Shown one piece after another: positions 24,543 through 32,783 of a DNA stretch of 64,000 nucleotides. A program made the translations under genes and the position numbers. Position 1 is the stretch's first letter, and each line of letters opens with the position of its first letter. The notes under the pieces are model-generated. The model was not told the origin of the DNA, made no database searches, and saw only the letters and a program-made list of their open reading frames with translations. Source of the DNA: Clostridia bacterium (GTDB taxonomy: Bacteria; Bacillota; Clostridia; Lachnospirales; Anaerotignaceae); NCBI GenBank assembly GCA_022786605.1, contig JALFWW010000016.1:62001-126000 (forward strand), read 5' to 3'.

Positions 24543-27500
24543 AACCATTGGAAATCACCGTTTCCGCCTTTGGACCTTATGCGGGAAGTGTACAGATACC
24601 CCTTTTGAAATTGGGAGAACAGGGGATTTTCCTCATTACTGGGGACACAGGCGCCGGAAAAACCACATTGTTTGACGCCATCTGCTTTGCTCTTTTTGGA
24701 GAGGTCAGCGGCTCTAATCGTGAAGTGGACAGCCTGCGCAGTGACTTCGCTTCTCCGTCTACGAAAACATTTGTGGATTTGACTTTTTCCCATCGTGGAG
24801 AAACATACCGTATTTTGCGGAATCCTGCTTATCTGCGTCCCAAAAAATCTGGAGAAGGCACCACCAAAGAAACGGCAGACGCTACCCTTTGGTATCCGGA
24901 CGGCAGTGTGGTATCTGGTGCGGAAAAAGTAAAAAAAGCGGCGGAAACACTGCTGGGCATTGACGCGAAACAATTCAAACAGATTGCCATGATTGCCCAG
25001 GGGGAATTTTTGAAACTCCTTTATGCGGACAGTGTGGAACGTGGCGCCATTTTCCGCCGGGTATTCCATACGGATTTCTATCTGGCTTTCCAGAAAAAGC
25101 TGAAGGAATTGGAAAAAGAAAACCGCACAGCATTTGAGGACAGTGGCAAGCGTCTTTTGACATATCTTTCCCAGTGCGGACTTGAAGAAATGGATGAGAA
25201 TACCTTGCTCCAAAGAGCGGAACAGTTTTTGACCGAAGCGGAAGGCGCTTATGAGAAAGCGGAAAAACTCTGGCTTCAGCGGGAAAAGGAAATTGCCGAA
25301 AAAGAAGAAGAACGTCTGAAGATTGCCGCACAGAAAGCCGATGGGGAAAACACCAATCGTCTTTTGGACGCTCTTGCGGAAGCGAAAAAGCATCATCAAT
25401 CCCTTTTGGAAGAAGAAGCTGCACAGCTTGCGAAAAAAGAAGAACTGCGGAAACAACGCTGCGCTGTTGACTATGTCCAGCCGAAAGCTTTGGACTGGAA
25501 ACAGAAAAAAGATGCGGCAGATCGTCTGGAAATGCAGTTGATAGGCTTGCGGGAGAAGGAACAAACAGAAAAAGAAGTACTTCAAAACAGAAAAGAACAA
25601 GAGAAAACCTTGGAACCTTTGCGTGGACAGTTGGAAAAGGACAAGGCAGAAGCGGCGAAAAAAGAAGATCGATTGAAAGATTTTGAAGCGAAAGAAAGTG
25701 CAGCGAAAGAGATCCATCGCCAGCAGACAGAAATTCAAAAAATGACAGCACAAAAAGAAAAACTAGAAGCAGACAAGACTGCTTTGGAAGAACGTCTGGA
25801 AGCACTGCGCCAGCAGGAAAGCCAGCTCCCTGTTCTGCAGGAACGCTTGTCAGCACTGAAACAGGTGCAAAGTCGTTTGCAGGAACAAAAAGATTTGCTG
25901 CAAGAAACAAACAATGCCCTGCAGGAAGGTTTGAAAGTGAAGAAAGAACTGGAACAGATTCAGACAGATTATCAGGCGGCAAAAGTAAAATGGGAACAGG
26001 CAAAAGCTGTGGCAAATCAGGCAGAAAGAGATTATTTGGATGCCCAAGCAGGTATTTTGGCTGAGAATCTGACGGAAGGGATGCCTTGTCCTGTCTGCGG
26101 CTCTGTACATCATCCGGCGAAAGCAGTGCGTCCTGCTAAAGCGCCTACGCAGGCAGAATGGAACCGTCTGCGGGAAGTGGAAAAAGCAGAGCGGGAAAAA
26201 ACAGAATCCCTTTCTAAAAAAAGCGGCGAAATGAATATTTCTCTGGAACATTTGCGGGAAAATGTGAGGAATGGTTTGAAAAAATTAGGATTAGAGAACA
26301 TTTCTCAAATGCAGAAATTGGCAGTTTCTTTGGAAACAGACGAAAATGCTTTGGAAACAGAGTGGAAAGAAACTGCGCAACAGGAGAAAATCCTGCTGAA
26401 AGTTCCTGCCGAAATAAAAAAAGTAAAAGAGGAACAGCAGCTTTTACAGGAATTCTGGGGGAAAGCGGATGTATTATTGCATCAGCAGGAAAGTGTTTTA
26501 AGCCAGAAACAAGGGGAATACAGCCAGTTGGTACAGCGTATTGGTGAGGGGACTTTGAAAGAAGCACAAGTGCAATGGAAAAATCTTTGCACTGCCATTC
26601 AGGAAAAAGAAGATGTGCTCCAGAATGCGGCGGATAAAAAACGGCAGGCGGAAACAGCGTTGGCAAGAACCCAAGCCATTTTGAAGCAGACAGAACAGAA
26701 TTATAAAGAAAGTTGTGAAGCCAAAGAACAGGCAAAAGATGCTTTCATGAAGACGCTGGTAGAACAGGATTTCAAAGATAAAGCGGATTTTGCAAGCGCC
26801 CTTGTTTCCAGAGAAATTCTGGAACAGGCAGAGGAGAAAAATCGAGCATATTTTGCTGATTTGCAGACAAGTCAGCAACAATTGACATCCAGAGAGAAAG
26901 AAGCGGCAGGCAAAACTTATCAGGACCTGACAGAACTGGAAGAAAAAATGGAATGCCTGCGCTTAGAAAAAGAAACCATTCAGGAAAAAGTACAGGAGCA
27001 GAAAGCACTGTGGCAGACCCGGAAAAAGGCGGCAGAAAGCGCACGGAAAGAGTTACAGGCTTGGAAGAAAGCGGAAAAAATATATTTGCCTGTTGTGGAG
27101 CTTTCAAAGACAGCCAATGGGGAATTGGCACAGAAAGATAAGATTGCCTTTGAACAGTTTGTGCAGGGATTCTATTTTGATCGGATTCTGGCAGCGGCTA
27201 ACCTGCGGTTTGCGGAAATGACCAATGGACGGTATCATTTGCGTCGTGCGGAAGTGGCAGCCAATAAACGTTCCCAGTCTGGTTTGGAACTGGAAGTCAT
27301 GGACTATTTCACAGGTAAGGCAAGAGGGGTCAAATCCCTTTCCGGTGGGGAAGCATTCAAGGCTTCTTTGAGTTTGGCACTGGGGTTGTCTGACTTGATC
27401 CAGCAGACAGCCGGCGGCGTGGAAATCAAAGCTATGTTCATTGACGAAGGCTTTGGCGCATTGGATGAAGAATCCAGAGAACAGGCGGTGCGCATTTTGC

Positions 27501-27628
27501 AGCAGCTTTCTTATGGGGATCGTATGGTAGGCATTATCTCCCATGTAACAGAACTGAAAGAAAGTATTGAAAAGAAACTGATCGTAAAAAAGAGCAGCAG
27601 AGGTAGTACCGTTTCATTGGAAGTATAA
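24539..27628 (+). CDS. sbcC: Exonuclease subunit SbcC (Rad50-like SMC ATPase)
   Basis: This 1029-aa SMC-type protein has an N-terminal Walker A (TGDTGAGKTTLFDA). Two long coiled-coil arms flank a zinc hook CPVC at residues 517-520. The C-terminal half has the ABC signature SLSGGEAFKASLSLALGLSD and Walker B AMFIDEGFGALDEES. ATP binding closes the dimer and gates the SbcD nuclease. The arms are very rich in Lys, Glu, Gln and Ala, as usual for the family. A terminator follows the stop at once. Confidence 0.97.
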   Translation: MKPLEITVSAFGPYAGSVQIPLLKLGEQGIFLITGDTGAGKTTLFDAICFALFGEVSGSNREVDSLRSDFASPSTKTFVDLTFSHRGETYRILRNPAYLRPKKSGEGTTKETADATLWYPDGSVVSGAEKVKKAAETLLGIDAKQFKQIAMIAQGEFLKLLYADSVERGAIFRRVFHTDFYLAFQKKLKELEKENRTAFEDSGKRLLTYLSQCGLEEMDENTLLQRAEQFLTEAEGAYEKAEKLWLQREKEIAEKEEERLKIAAQKADGENTNRLLDALAEAKKHHQSLLEEEAAQLAKKEELRKQRCAVDYVQPKALDWKQKKDAADRLEMQLIGLREKEQTEKEVLQNRKEQEKTLEPLRGQLEKDKAEAAKKEDRLKDFEAKESAAKEIHRQQTEIQKMTAQKEKLEADKTALEERLEALRQQESQLPVLQERLSALKQVQSRLQEQKDLLQETNNALQEGLKVKKELEQIQTDYQAAKVKWEQAKAVANQAERDYLDAQAGILAENLTEGMPCPVCGSVHHPAKAVRPAKAPTQAEWNRLREVEKAEREKTESLSKKSGEMNISLEHLRENVRNGLKKLGLENISQMQKLAVSLETDENALETEWKETAQQEKILLKVPAEIKKVKEEQQLLQEFWGKADVLLHQQESVLSQKQGEYSQLVQRIGEGTLKEAQVQWKNLCTAIQEKEDVLQNAADKKRQAETALARTQAILKQTEQNYKESCEAKEQAKDAFMKTLVEQDFKDKADFASALVSREILEQAEEKNRAYFADLQTSQQQLTSREKEAAGKTYQDLTELEEKMECLRLEKETIQEKVQEQKALWQTRKKAAESARKELQAWKKAEKIYLPVVELSKTANGELAQKDKIAFEQFVQGFYFDRILAAANLRFAEMTNGRYHLRRAEVAANKRSQSGLELEVMDYFTGKARGVKSLSGGEAFKASLSLALGLSDLIQQTAGGVEIKAMFIDEGFGALDEESREQAVRILQQLSYGDRMVGIISHVTELKESIEKKLIVKKSSRGSTVSLEV

Positions 27629-27633
27629 AAAAG

Positions 27634-27663
27634 AGGCTGGAATCGCTAAGATTCCAGCCTTTG
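27634..27663. terminator. Bidirectional terminator (CTGGAATC family)
   Basis: AGGCTGGAATC (27634-27644) and GATTCCAGCCT (27650-27660) are perfect 11-bp arms with a 5-nt loop, flanked by A and T tracts. It separates sbcC (+) from the HD-domain gene (-). Confidence 0.85.
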
Positions 27664-27669
27664 TATGTT

Positions 27670-28230
27670 TTAGTAATTGGGATTGGATTTCATTGCCTGC
27701 AGTGTGCGGTTCAGCAGATCGTCCAGTTCCCAGCCCAGCTGTTCTGCACCACGGCGGATGATGTCACGGTCACAGCCTGCAGCAAAGGATTTGTCTTTGA
27801 ATTTCTTTTTCAGGGATTTCAGTTCCATGTCCTGTACGCTCTTGGAAGGACGCATCAATGCAGCAGCGCCGATGAGCCCTGTCAGTTCATCTGTGGCAAA
27901 GAGCACTTTTTCCATTTCATGAACAGGTTCTACATCGGAACAGATGCCATAGCCATGGCTGGCAACAGCGTGGATGAGTTTTTCATCCAGATCCAGGTCT
28001 TTCATGATTTCCTGACATTTGATGCAGTGCTGTTCAGGATAAAGTTCAAAGTCCAGATCGTGGAGCAGACCTACCATACCCCAGAATTCTACGTCATCGC
28101 CATAGCCCAGTTCCTGTGCAAAATAGCGCATAACACATTCTACGGTTTCGCCGTGCTGAATGTGGAAAGGTTCTTTGTTGTATTCCTTTAATAAAGTATA
28201 TGCTTCGTCTCTTGTCATTTGTTTTGCCAT
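27670..28230 (-). CDS. HD domain-containing protein
   Basis: This 186-aa HD-superfamily protein carries an N-terminal His and the diagnostic His-Asp pair (HIQHGETVECVMRYFAQELGYG; MVGLLHDLDFE). A later HGYG histidine and ATDELTG aspartate complete the metal-binding set. HD proteins are metal-dependent phosphohydrolases, often acting on nucleotides, but the substrate of this subfamily is not known. GAGGG lies 9 nt before the ATG and a TTGCTT-N17-TATAAT promoter precedes it. It is monocistronic and convergent with sbcC. Confidence 0.82.
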   Translation of the reverse strand: MAKQMTRDEAYTLLKEYNKEPFHIQHGETVECVMRYFAQELGYGDDVEFWGMVGLLHDLDFELYPEQHCIKCQEIMKDLDLDEKLIHAVASHGYGICSDVEPVHEMEKVLFATDELTGLIGAAALMRPSKSVQDMELKSLKKKFKDKSFAAGCDRDIIRRGAEQLGWELDDLLNRTLQAMKSNPNY

Positions 28231-28272
28231 AATCTTTTCCCTCTTTCCTTGGTGGTGTTTCTATTTTTATAC

Positions 28273-28301
28273 ATTATAACGGTTTGTGGGACAAAAAGCA
28301 A
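28273..28301 (-). promoter_or_regulatory. Sigma-A promoter for the HD-domain gene
   Basis: On the minus strand TTGCTT (28301-28296), 17 nt, TATAAT (28278-28273), 43 nt before the start codon. Confidence 0.75.
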
Positions 28302-28324
28302 TGTTTTTTCCGAAGGGGGCGCTA

Positions 28325-28353
28325 TTGCTTTTTCTGTCAAAAAAAGATACAAT
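28325..28353 (+). promoter_or_regulatory. Sigma-A promoter for luxS
   Basis: TTGCTT, 17 nt, TACAAT, ending 37 nt before the luxS ATG. It is divergent from and close to the HD-gene promoter. Confidence 0.75.
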
Positions 28354-28390
28354 AGGGAAACAGAACAGAGAACAGAAAGCGAGGATCATT

Positions 28391-28876
28391 ATGGACGTTA
28401 CAAGTTTTGGCATTGACCATAATCGTTTGTTGAGAGGGATTTATGTTTCCAGAAAAGATACAGTGGGGGATGGCGTACTGACCACATTCGACGTGAGAAT
28501 GAAAGAACCCAACCGTGAAATGGTCATGGATACTTCCGTGATGCATACCATTGAACATCTGATGGCAACATTTTTCCGTGGACATGACCAGTGGGCGGAT
28601 AAGACCATCTATGTAGGTCCCATGGGATGCCGTACAGGAATGTATGTGATTTTCAAAGGCGATCTGGAATCCAAAGATGTTGCGCCGATTATGGCAGACG
28701 CATACCGTTATATGGCTGAATTCACAGGAGAAATTCCTGCGGCAAAAGCGGAAATGTGCGGCAATTATCTGGATCATAATCTGGAAATCACAAAAATCGA
28801 ATGCAGAAAGTTTCTGGAAGAAGTGCTGGAACAGATCAAAGAAGAAAATATGGTTTATCCCAGACAGCAGGGATAA
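28391..28876 (+). CDS. luxS: S-ribosylhomocysteine lyase (autoinducer-2 synthase)
   Basis: LuxS (161 aa) splits S-ribosylhomocysteine into homocysteine and DPD, the precursor of autoinducer-2, in the activated methyl cycle. The Fe/Zn site HTIEHL (residues ~53-58), the catalytic-Cys motif GPMGCRTGMY and the third metal ligand in AEMCGNYLDHNLE are all present. The ATG at 28391 follows GCGAGGATCATT. Upstream in-frame codons run through the promoter and are rejected. It is monocistronic with a strong terminator. Confidence 0.97.
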   Translation: MDVTSFGIDHNRLLRGIYVSRKDTVGDGVLTTFDVRMKEPNREMVMDTSVMHTIEHLMATFFRGHDQWADKTIYVGPMGCRTGMYVIFKGDLESKDVAPIMADAYRYMAEFTGEIPAAKAEMCGNYLDHNLEITKIECRKFLEEVLEQIKEENMVYPRQQG

Positions 28877-28882
28877 CAAGGG

Positions 28883-28919
28883 AAAAGCCGTCAAACCAAA
28901 AAGGTTTGACGGCTTTTTT
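28883..28919. terminator. Strong terminator of luxS
   Basis: AAAAGCCGTCAAACC and GGTTTGACGGCTTTTTT arms enclose an A5 loop. It may also serve the convergent cysteine-rich gene. Confidence 0.9.
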
Positions 28920-28960
28920 ATGATATCAATAAGGGGGAGGTTTTATTGTGTGGATGTGTG

Positions 28961-30112
28961 TCATCTTCTGCAGCAGTTATTGTTGCAGGAGTTGGAGCCG
29001 CAGCCAGCGTTGCAGTTATTGCCGCGAGAATTGGAACCGCAGCCGGAATTGCAGCTGTTGTTGCAGGAATTGGAGCCGCAGCCGGAATTGCAGCTGTTAC
29101 CGCAGGAATTGGAACCGCAGCCGGAATTGCAGTTGTTTTCGCAGGAATTGGAACCGCAGCCAGAATTGCAGCTGCGTTCTTCACGGCAGCCTGCGGAACC
29201 GAATGTGTCACCGAAGCCACAGCAGGAACGGGGCTGTGTGGAAGGAGAGAACAGATCCAGCGGGAAAGGAATGCAGTCAAAGTTGCGGCAAGGATCAGCA
29301 TCTCCGTTTGTGGAAAGACTGCAAGGTTCAGGTACGCAGTTGCCAAAGCTGTGTACCAGCATGTTTACAGTGCGGAACAGTTTGACGATGGTGAACAGAC
29401 CTAATGTGACATTAACTGCGATGGGTGCGCCCATAGATGCGTCGCCATTGTCACAGCCGCAGTTGCCGCATCCACAGCTGTTGCAGCTGCAGTTACCGCA
29501 TCCGCAGTTATTGCATCCACAATTGTTGCAGCAGCTGTTGCAGCCGCAGCCCGGGTATTTCAATTCCGCTGCCAGACCAACAGCTTTCCCTTCCGCTGTT
29601 ACAAAGGGACCGCCATGGGAATTGCCGCAGCAGTCAAACAGATCGGATACAGTGGTGACATCGGATTCTGTGGAACCAAACAGAGTCACTTTCAGTGTGT
29701 AAGAACTGGTAGCGTCTGTACAGCCGATGGGACAGCCGTCTGCTCTGCGGAATTCCAGTGTGTAGTCAAATACATACCGCAGTTCCATATCCCAGCAGCC
29801 TTCCCGGAAGGTATTGGGGCATTTGCGCAGAATGTCGATTCTGCTCAGTTCCGGGTTGTGCATGGTAACAGTTGCCGCGTTGACAGGGGGAATGATGATG
29901 TCGCCGTCACACATCATGTCATTGCAGCCGTTCATGCCGCCGCAAACACTTCTGGCGGGACCCAAAATGTCGGGGCTCAGACATTTCTGGATTCTGCACT
30001 GATCAAAAATTTTTTGCGCGATGATGCAGGCTTCACTCTGATTGTTGTTGCTGTTGCAGCCGCAGCATCTTGCGGAAATATCCGCATTGTTTTCAAATTC
30101 AAAAGCTCCCAT
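28961..30112 (-). CDS. Cysteine/asparagine-rich repeat protein, candidate spore surface protein
   Basis: I do not recognise a named family. The 383-aa protein has about 50 cysteines. Residues 1-~185 look globular with mixed strands and spaced Cys. Residues ~187-222 are a Cys-Gly-Asn tract of CG/NC pairs. Residues ~226-260 are hydrophobic. The C-terminal ~70 residues are five 13-residue repeats of the form CNSGCGSNSCxNN, ending CCRR; in one repeat a Cys is Arg. AAGGAGG lies 7 nt before the ATG. Upstream on the same strand is CATAGTATA with ACC 15 nt before it, fitting the mother-cell sigma-K type (AC-N16-CATAnnnTA). By analogy with cysteine-rich coat/exosporium proteins such as CdeC of Clostridioides difficile, it could be a cross-linked spore surface component. 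Metal binding is an alternative. Confidence 0.6.
   Translation of the reverse strand: MGAFEFENNADISARCCGCNSNNNQSEACIIAQKIFDQCRIQKCLSPDILGPARSVCGGMNGCNDMMCDGDIIIPPVNAATVTMHNPELSRIDILRKCPNTFREGCWDMELRYVFDYTLEFRRADGCPIGCTDATSSYTLKVTLFGSTESDVTTVSDLFDCCGNSHGGPFVTAEGKAVGLAAELKYPGCGCNSCCNNCGCNNCGCGNCSCNSCGCGNCGCDNGDASMGAPIAVNVTLGLFTIVKLFRTVNMLVHSFGNCVPEPCSLSTNGDADPCRNFDCIPFPLDLFSPSTQPRSCCGFGDTFGSAGCREERSCNSGCGSNSCENNCNSGCGSNSCGNSCNSGCGSNSCNNSCNSGCGSNSRGNNCNAGCGSNSCNNNCCRR
28976..29170 (-). repeat. Five tandem 39-bp repeats inside the cysteine-rich gene
   Basis: Five in-frame 39-bp units encode the 13-residue CNSGCGSNSC-type repeats. The units are near-identical in DNA, implying recent duplication or conversion, and the count may vary between strains. 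Confidence 0.85.
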
Positions 30113-30151
30113 AAGACAGCCTCCTTTGGATGTTGTGATTGGATTCTTTTA

Positions 30152-30178
30152 TATACTATGTGGCAGTGCGAAATGGGT
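30152..30178 (-). promoter_or_regulatory. Sporulation (sigma-K/E-like) promoter of the cysteine-rich gene
   Basis: On the minus strand ACC (30178-30176), 15 nt, CATAGTATA (30160-30152). It matches the B. subtilis sigma-K consensus AC...CATAnnnTA, and no good TTGACA/TATAAT pair is present. It ends 40 nt before the start codon. Confidence 0.5.
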
Positions 30179-30345
30179 GCATTTGACAGAAATAAAAAAT
30201 GTGTCGTAGAAAAACATTTGTATTTGCAGTGTGGATTTGGTGAGTTTTTTTGCAGAAAAGATGTTATAATAAAAATGAGCTTATGAGAAAATGAGCTTTA
30301 CATCTTTCATCGATAGAAAAAAGCAGATTTAAGGAGGAGATGACA

Positions 30346-31584
30346 ATGTTAGACTTTAGCGAAATTAGAAAGATTGACAGCGCAGTGGCAGATGCCGTTG
30401 TTGCGGAACTGGAAAGACAACAACATAATATTGAACTCATTGCTTCTGAAAACATTGTTTCCAAAGCAGTCATGTATACAATGGGAACTCCTTTGACAAA
30501 CAAATACGCAGAGGGATATCCCGCAAAACGCTATTATGGCGGATGTGAAAAGGTAGATATTGTAGAAAACCTGGCCAAAGAGCGTGCCAAAGAACTTTTT
30601 GGCTGCGACCATGTAAATGTACAGCCCCATAGTGGTTCTCAGGCAAACCAAGCCGTATATTTTGCCATGCTGGAACCGGGTGATACAGTCATGGGGATGA
30701 ATCTGAATCATGGGGGTCACCTGACCCATGGCAGTCCTGTCAATATGTCTGGGAAATATTTCCATTTTGTGCCCTATGGTGTGAATCACGAAGGGTACAT
30801 TGATTATGAAGCTTTTCGGAAAACTGCTTTGGAAGTGAAGCCGAAAATGATTGTGGCAGGTGCCAGTGCCTATGCCAGAATCATTGATTTTAAATTTATG
30901 AGTGATGTGGCAAAAGAAGTGGGTGCATATTTTATGGTAGATATTGCGCATATTGCCGGATTGGTTGCGGCTGGATATCATCCTTCACCCGTGCCTTATG
31001 CGGACTTTGTGACTACTACTACCCATAAGACACTGCGTGGTCCCAGAGGCGGTATGATCATGTGCAAAGCGGAATATGCTCAGAAAATTGACAAGGCGAT
31101 TTTCCCCGGTATTCAGGGCGGTCCACTCATGCACATCATTGCTTCCAAAGCGGTTTGCTTCCAGGAAGCGCTGCAGCCTGCCTATAAAGAATATATTGGA
31201 CAAGTTGTAAAAAATGCAAAAGCCATGGCGGCGGCATTGCAGAAGCATGGCGTGGATCTGGTTTCTGGCGGAACGGACAACCACTTGATGCTGCTGGATC
31301 TGCGTTCTTTGCATATCACAGGTAAGGATGCGGAAAAAGTGCTGGATGCAGTAGCGATTACAGTCAATAAGAACACCATTCCCGATGACCCGCAGTCTCC
31401 TTTTGTCACAAGTGGTATCCGTGTGGGAACACCTGCCATTACTTCCCGTGGCATGAAAGAAGCGGAAATGGAAGAAATCGCGGAAATCATGGCGATGGTA
31501 CTGAAGGATTATGAAGGTACCAAAGAGGAAGCGGCGAAAAGAGTACGCGCACTGACAGACAGATTCCCTATTTATGAAGATTAA
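30346..31584 (+). CDS. glyA: Serine hydroxymethyltransferase
   Basis: GlyA (412 aa) interconverts serine and glycine with tetrahydrofolate, feeding one-carbon units. The PLP-enzyme features are all present: EKIV-like start ([18 protein letters not shown]), [41 protein letters not shown] and the PLP-lysine motif [18 protein letters not shown] at 30346 is preferred to ATG at 30340 because AAGGAGG is 8 nt upstream of it rather than 2. A TATAAT at 30265 may be its -10. A dispersed structured element begins 14 bp after the stop and supplies its terminator stem. Confidence 0.97.
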   Translation: MLDFSEIRKIDSAVADAVVAELERQQHNIELIASENIVSKAVMYTMGTPLTNKYAEGYPAKRYYGGCEKVDIVENLAKERAKELFGCDHVNVQPHSGSQANQAVYFAMLEPGDTVMGMNLNHGGHLTHGSPVNMSGKYFHFVPYGVNHEGYIDYEAFRKTALEVKPKMIVAGASAYARIIDFKFMSDVAKEVGAYFMVDIAHIAGLVAAGYHPSPVPYADFVTTTTHKTLRGPRGGMIMCKAEYAQKIDKAIFPGIQGGPLMHIIASKAVCFQEALQPAYKEYIGQVVKNAKAMAAALQKHGVDLVSGGTDNHLMLLDLRSLHITGKDAEKVLDAVAITVNKNTIPDDPQSPFVTSGIRVGTPAITSRGMKEAEMEEIAEIMAMVLKDYEGTKEEAAKRVRALTDRFPIYED

Positions 31585-31597
31585 AAAGGGGATCATG

Positions 31598-31779
31598 TTA
31601 GAGGAATCTTCATAAGATAATAAAGAAAGCCGAAATCCTTATCGTGACAAAGGATTTCGGCTTTCTTATGATATTGAGATTTTATTCGACATGTTTTCTT
31701 CTGCAGACAGCCGTCGCAGTTCCTCTTAAGAAATCACGGAAGCGAAGATCAATGTTTTCTTAAGGGAAAGTTGTTTTTT
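31598..31779 (+). repeat. Dispersed intergenic element, copy B (182 bp)
   Basis: It aligns without gaps to 49009-49190 over 182 bp with about 25 differences counted by eye. It contains an 18-bp perfect stem (31623-31640 with 31650-31667, AAGAAAGCCGAAATCCTT) and a second inverted repeat of the CTTAAGAAA/TTTTCTTAAG type. The first stem acts as the glyA terminator. Confidence 0.9.
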
Positions 31780-31796
31780 AGTTTATGTTGTTTTGC

Positions 31797-31847
31797 GCAT
31801 AAAAAAGGTGAAACTTCTTTATTAATATTATAAGAGGTTTCACCTTT
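31797..31847 (-). terminator. Terminator of the minus-strand TIM-barrel gene
   Basis: AAAGGTGAAACTTCTT (31804-31819) pairs with AAGAGGTTTCACCTTT (31832-31847) with one G-U. The A run before it is a T run on the minus strand. Confidence 0.8.
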
Positions 31848-31853
31848 CTTTGT

Positions 31854-32552
31854 TTATTCGTTTGTCTGTTCTTTTGTTCTGGATTCGTGTTCGGAGCGGT
31901 ATCTGGACATGAGACCGTGGAACAGGTCCATTGCTGTAGGCGGTGTGAAACTGATCGCATTTGCGCCTGCGTCAATGGTGCGCTGAATGCTTTCTCTTGT
32001 TGGACCGCCGGTAGCGATGATAGGAATTTCAGGATATTTTTCCCGTATCTTTGCAACCACTTCGGGTGTTCTCGCTGCTGCTGATACGTTCAGAATGCCT
32101 GCGCCTGCAGCGATTCTGCCTTCGATATCAGAATCTGCATCCAAAACAGTGATGACAACGGGAATATCAACGATTTTGCTGATTTCATGGATGACCTCAT
32201 TGGTGGTTGGCGCGTTTACCACAACAGCCATGGCACCAAGAGCTTCCGCGTCTTTTGCCAGCATGACAACACGGGGACCGGTGGTGGTGCCGCCGCCTAC
32301 ACCTGCAAAAACAGGAATGCTGGATGCGGTGATGATTGAATTGGTGATGACTTGCTGAGGTGTGAAAGGATATACTGCCAGAACGGCATCCGCGTTACAA
32401 TTGCGGATGATGGCAATGTCTGTGGAAAAGACAAGGGACTTAATCCTTCTGCCCCAAATAACAATGCCGCTGGCGGACCAGATTTCTTCTGGCATGGTAA
32501 CAATATGTTTTCTAAGGCGAGTATCAATACGAGGTGGTTTTCTTTCTGCCAA
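31854..32552 (-). CDS. Conserved TIM-barrel protein of unknown function
   Basis: About 232 aa with a phosphate-binding TIM-barrel pattern: FSTDIAIIRNCNADAVLAVYPFTPQQVI, FAGVGGGTTTGPRVV, VVVNAPTTNEVI, GILNVSAAARTPEVV and IIATGGPTRESIQRTIDAGANAISFTPPT. The last two resemble the standard phosphate-binding loops of ThiE/HisF/NanE-like barrels. Homologues in Clostridia are usually labelled only 'hydrolase', without experimental support that I know of. A TTG start at 32552 is preferred because AAAGGAG lies 8 nt before it; the GTG at 32561 overlaps that Shine-Dalgarno. It is monocistronic. Confidence 0.65.
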   Translation of the reverse strand: MAERKPPRIDTRLRKHIVTMPEEIWSASGIVIWGRRIKSLVFSTDIAIIRNCNADAVLAVYPFTPQQVITNSIITASSIPVFAGVGGGTTTGPRVVMLAKDAEALGAMAVVVNAPTTNEVIHEISKIVDIPVVITVLDADSDIEGRIAAGAGILNVSAAARTPEVVAKIREKYPEIPIIATGGPTRESIQRTIDAGANAISFTPPTAMDLFHGLMSRYRSEHESRTKEQTNE

Positions 32553-32708
32553 TTCACTCACTCCTTTGTTTCTGATTCTTTAAGAGGTGTTTACTGATCA
32601 ATTACAGTAACAGAATATACCGATTTTTTTTGTTTGTCAAGCATGGGCAAAGATAGGAAATATATTGTTTTGTCATATGGCGGAAAAGGGGGCAAAACAG
32701 GAAAAAAC

Positions 32709-32737
32709 TTGACAGGAAAAGGGTTTCGGGATAAACT
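32709..32737 (+). promoter_or_regulatory. Sigma-A promoter for the CBS-domain gene
   Basis: TTGACA, 17 nt, TAAACT, 47 nt before the TTG start at 32784. Confidence 0.6.
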
Positions 32738-32783
32738 TTGAAGTGTAAATATGTAAATGTTGATATTTGGAGGGAGATTATTT

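Noticed and set aside
28976-29170. Tandem 39-bp repeats as a CRISPR array
   Set aside because: Repeats are contiguous without spacers and stay in one reading frame.
28677-29702. 341-codon plus-strand ORF with LEPQPELQL-type repeats
   Set aside because: It is the complement of the 39-bp repeats of the cysteine-rich gene, which has a far better start, SD and composition. It also overlaps luxS and its terminator.
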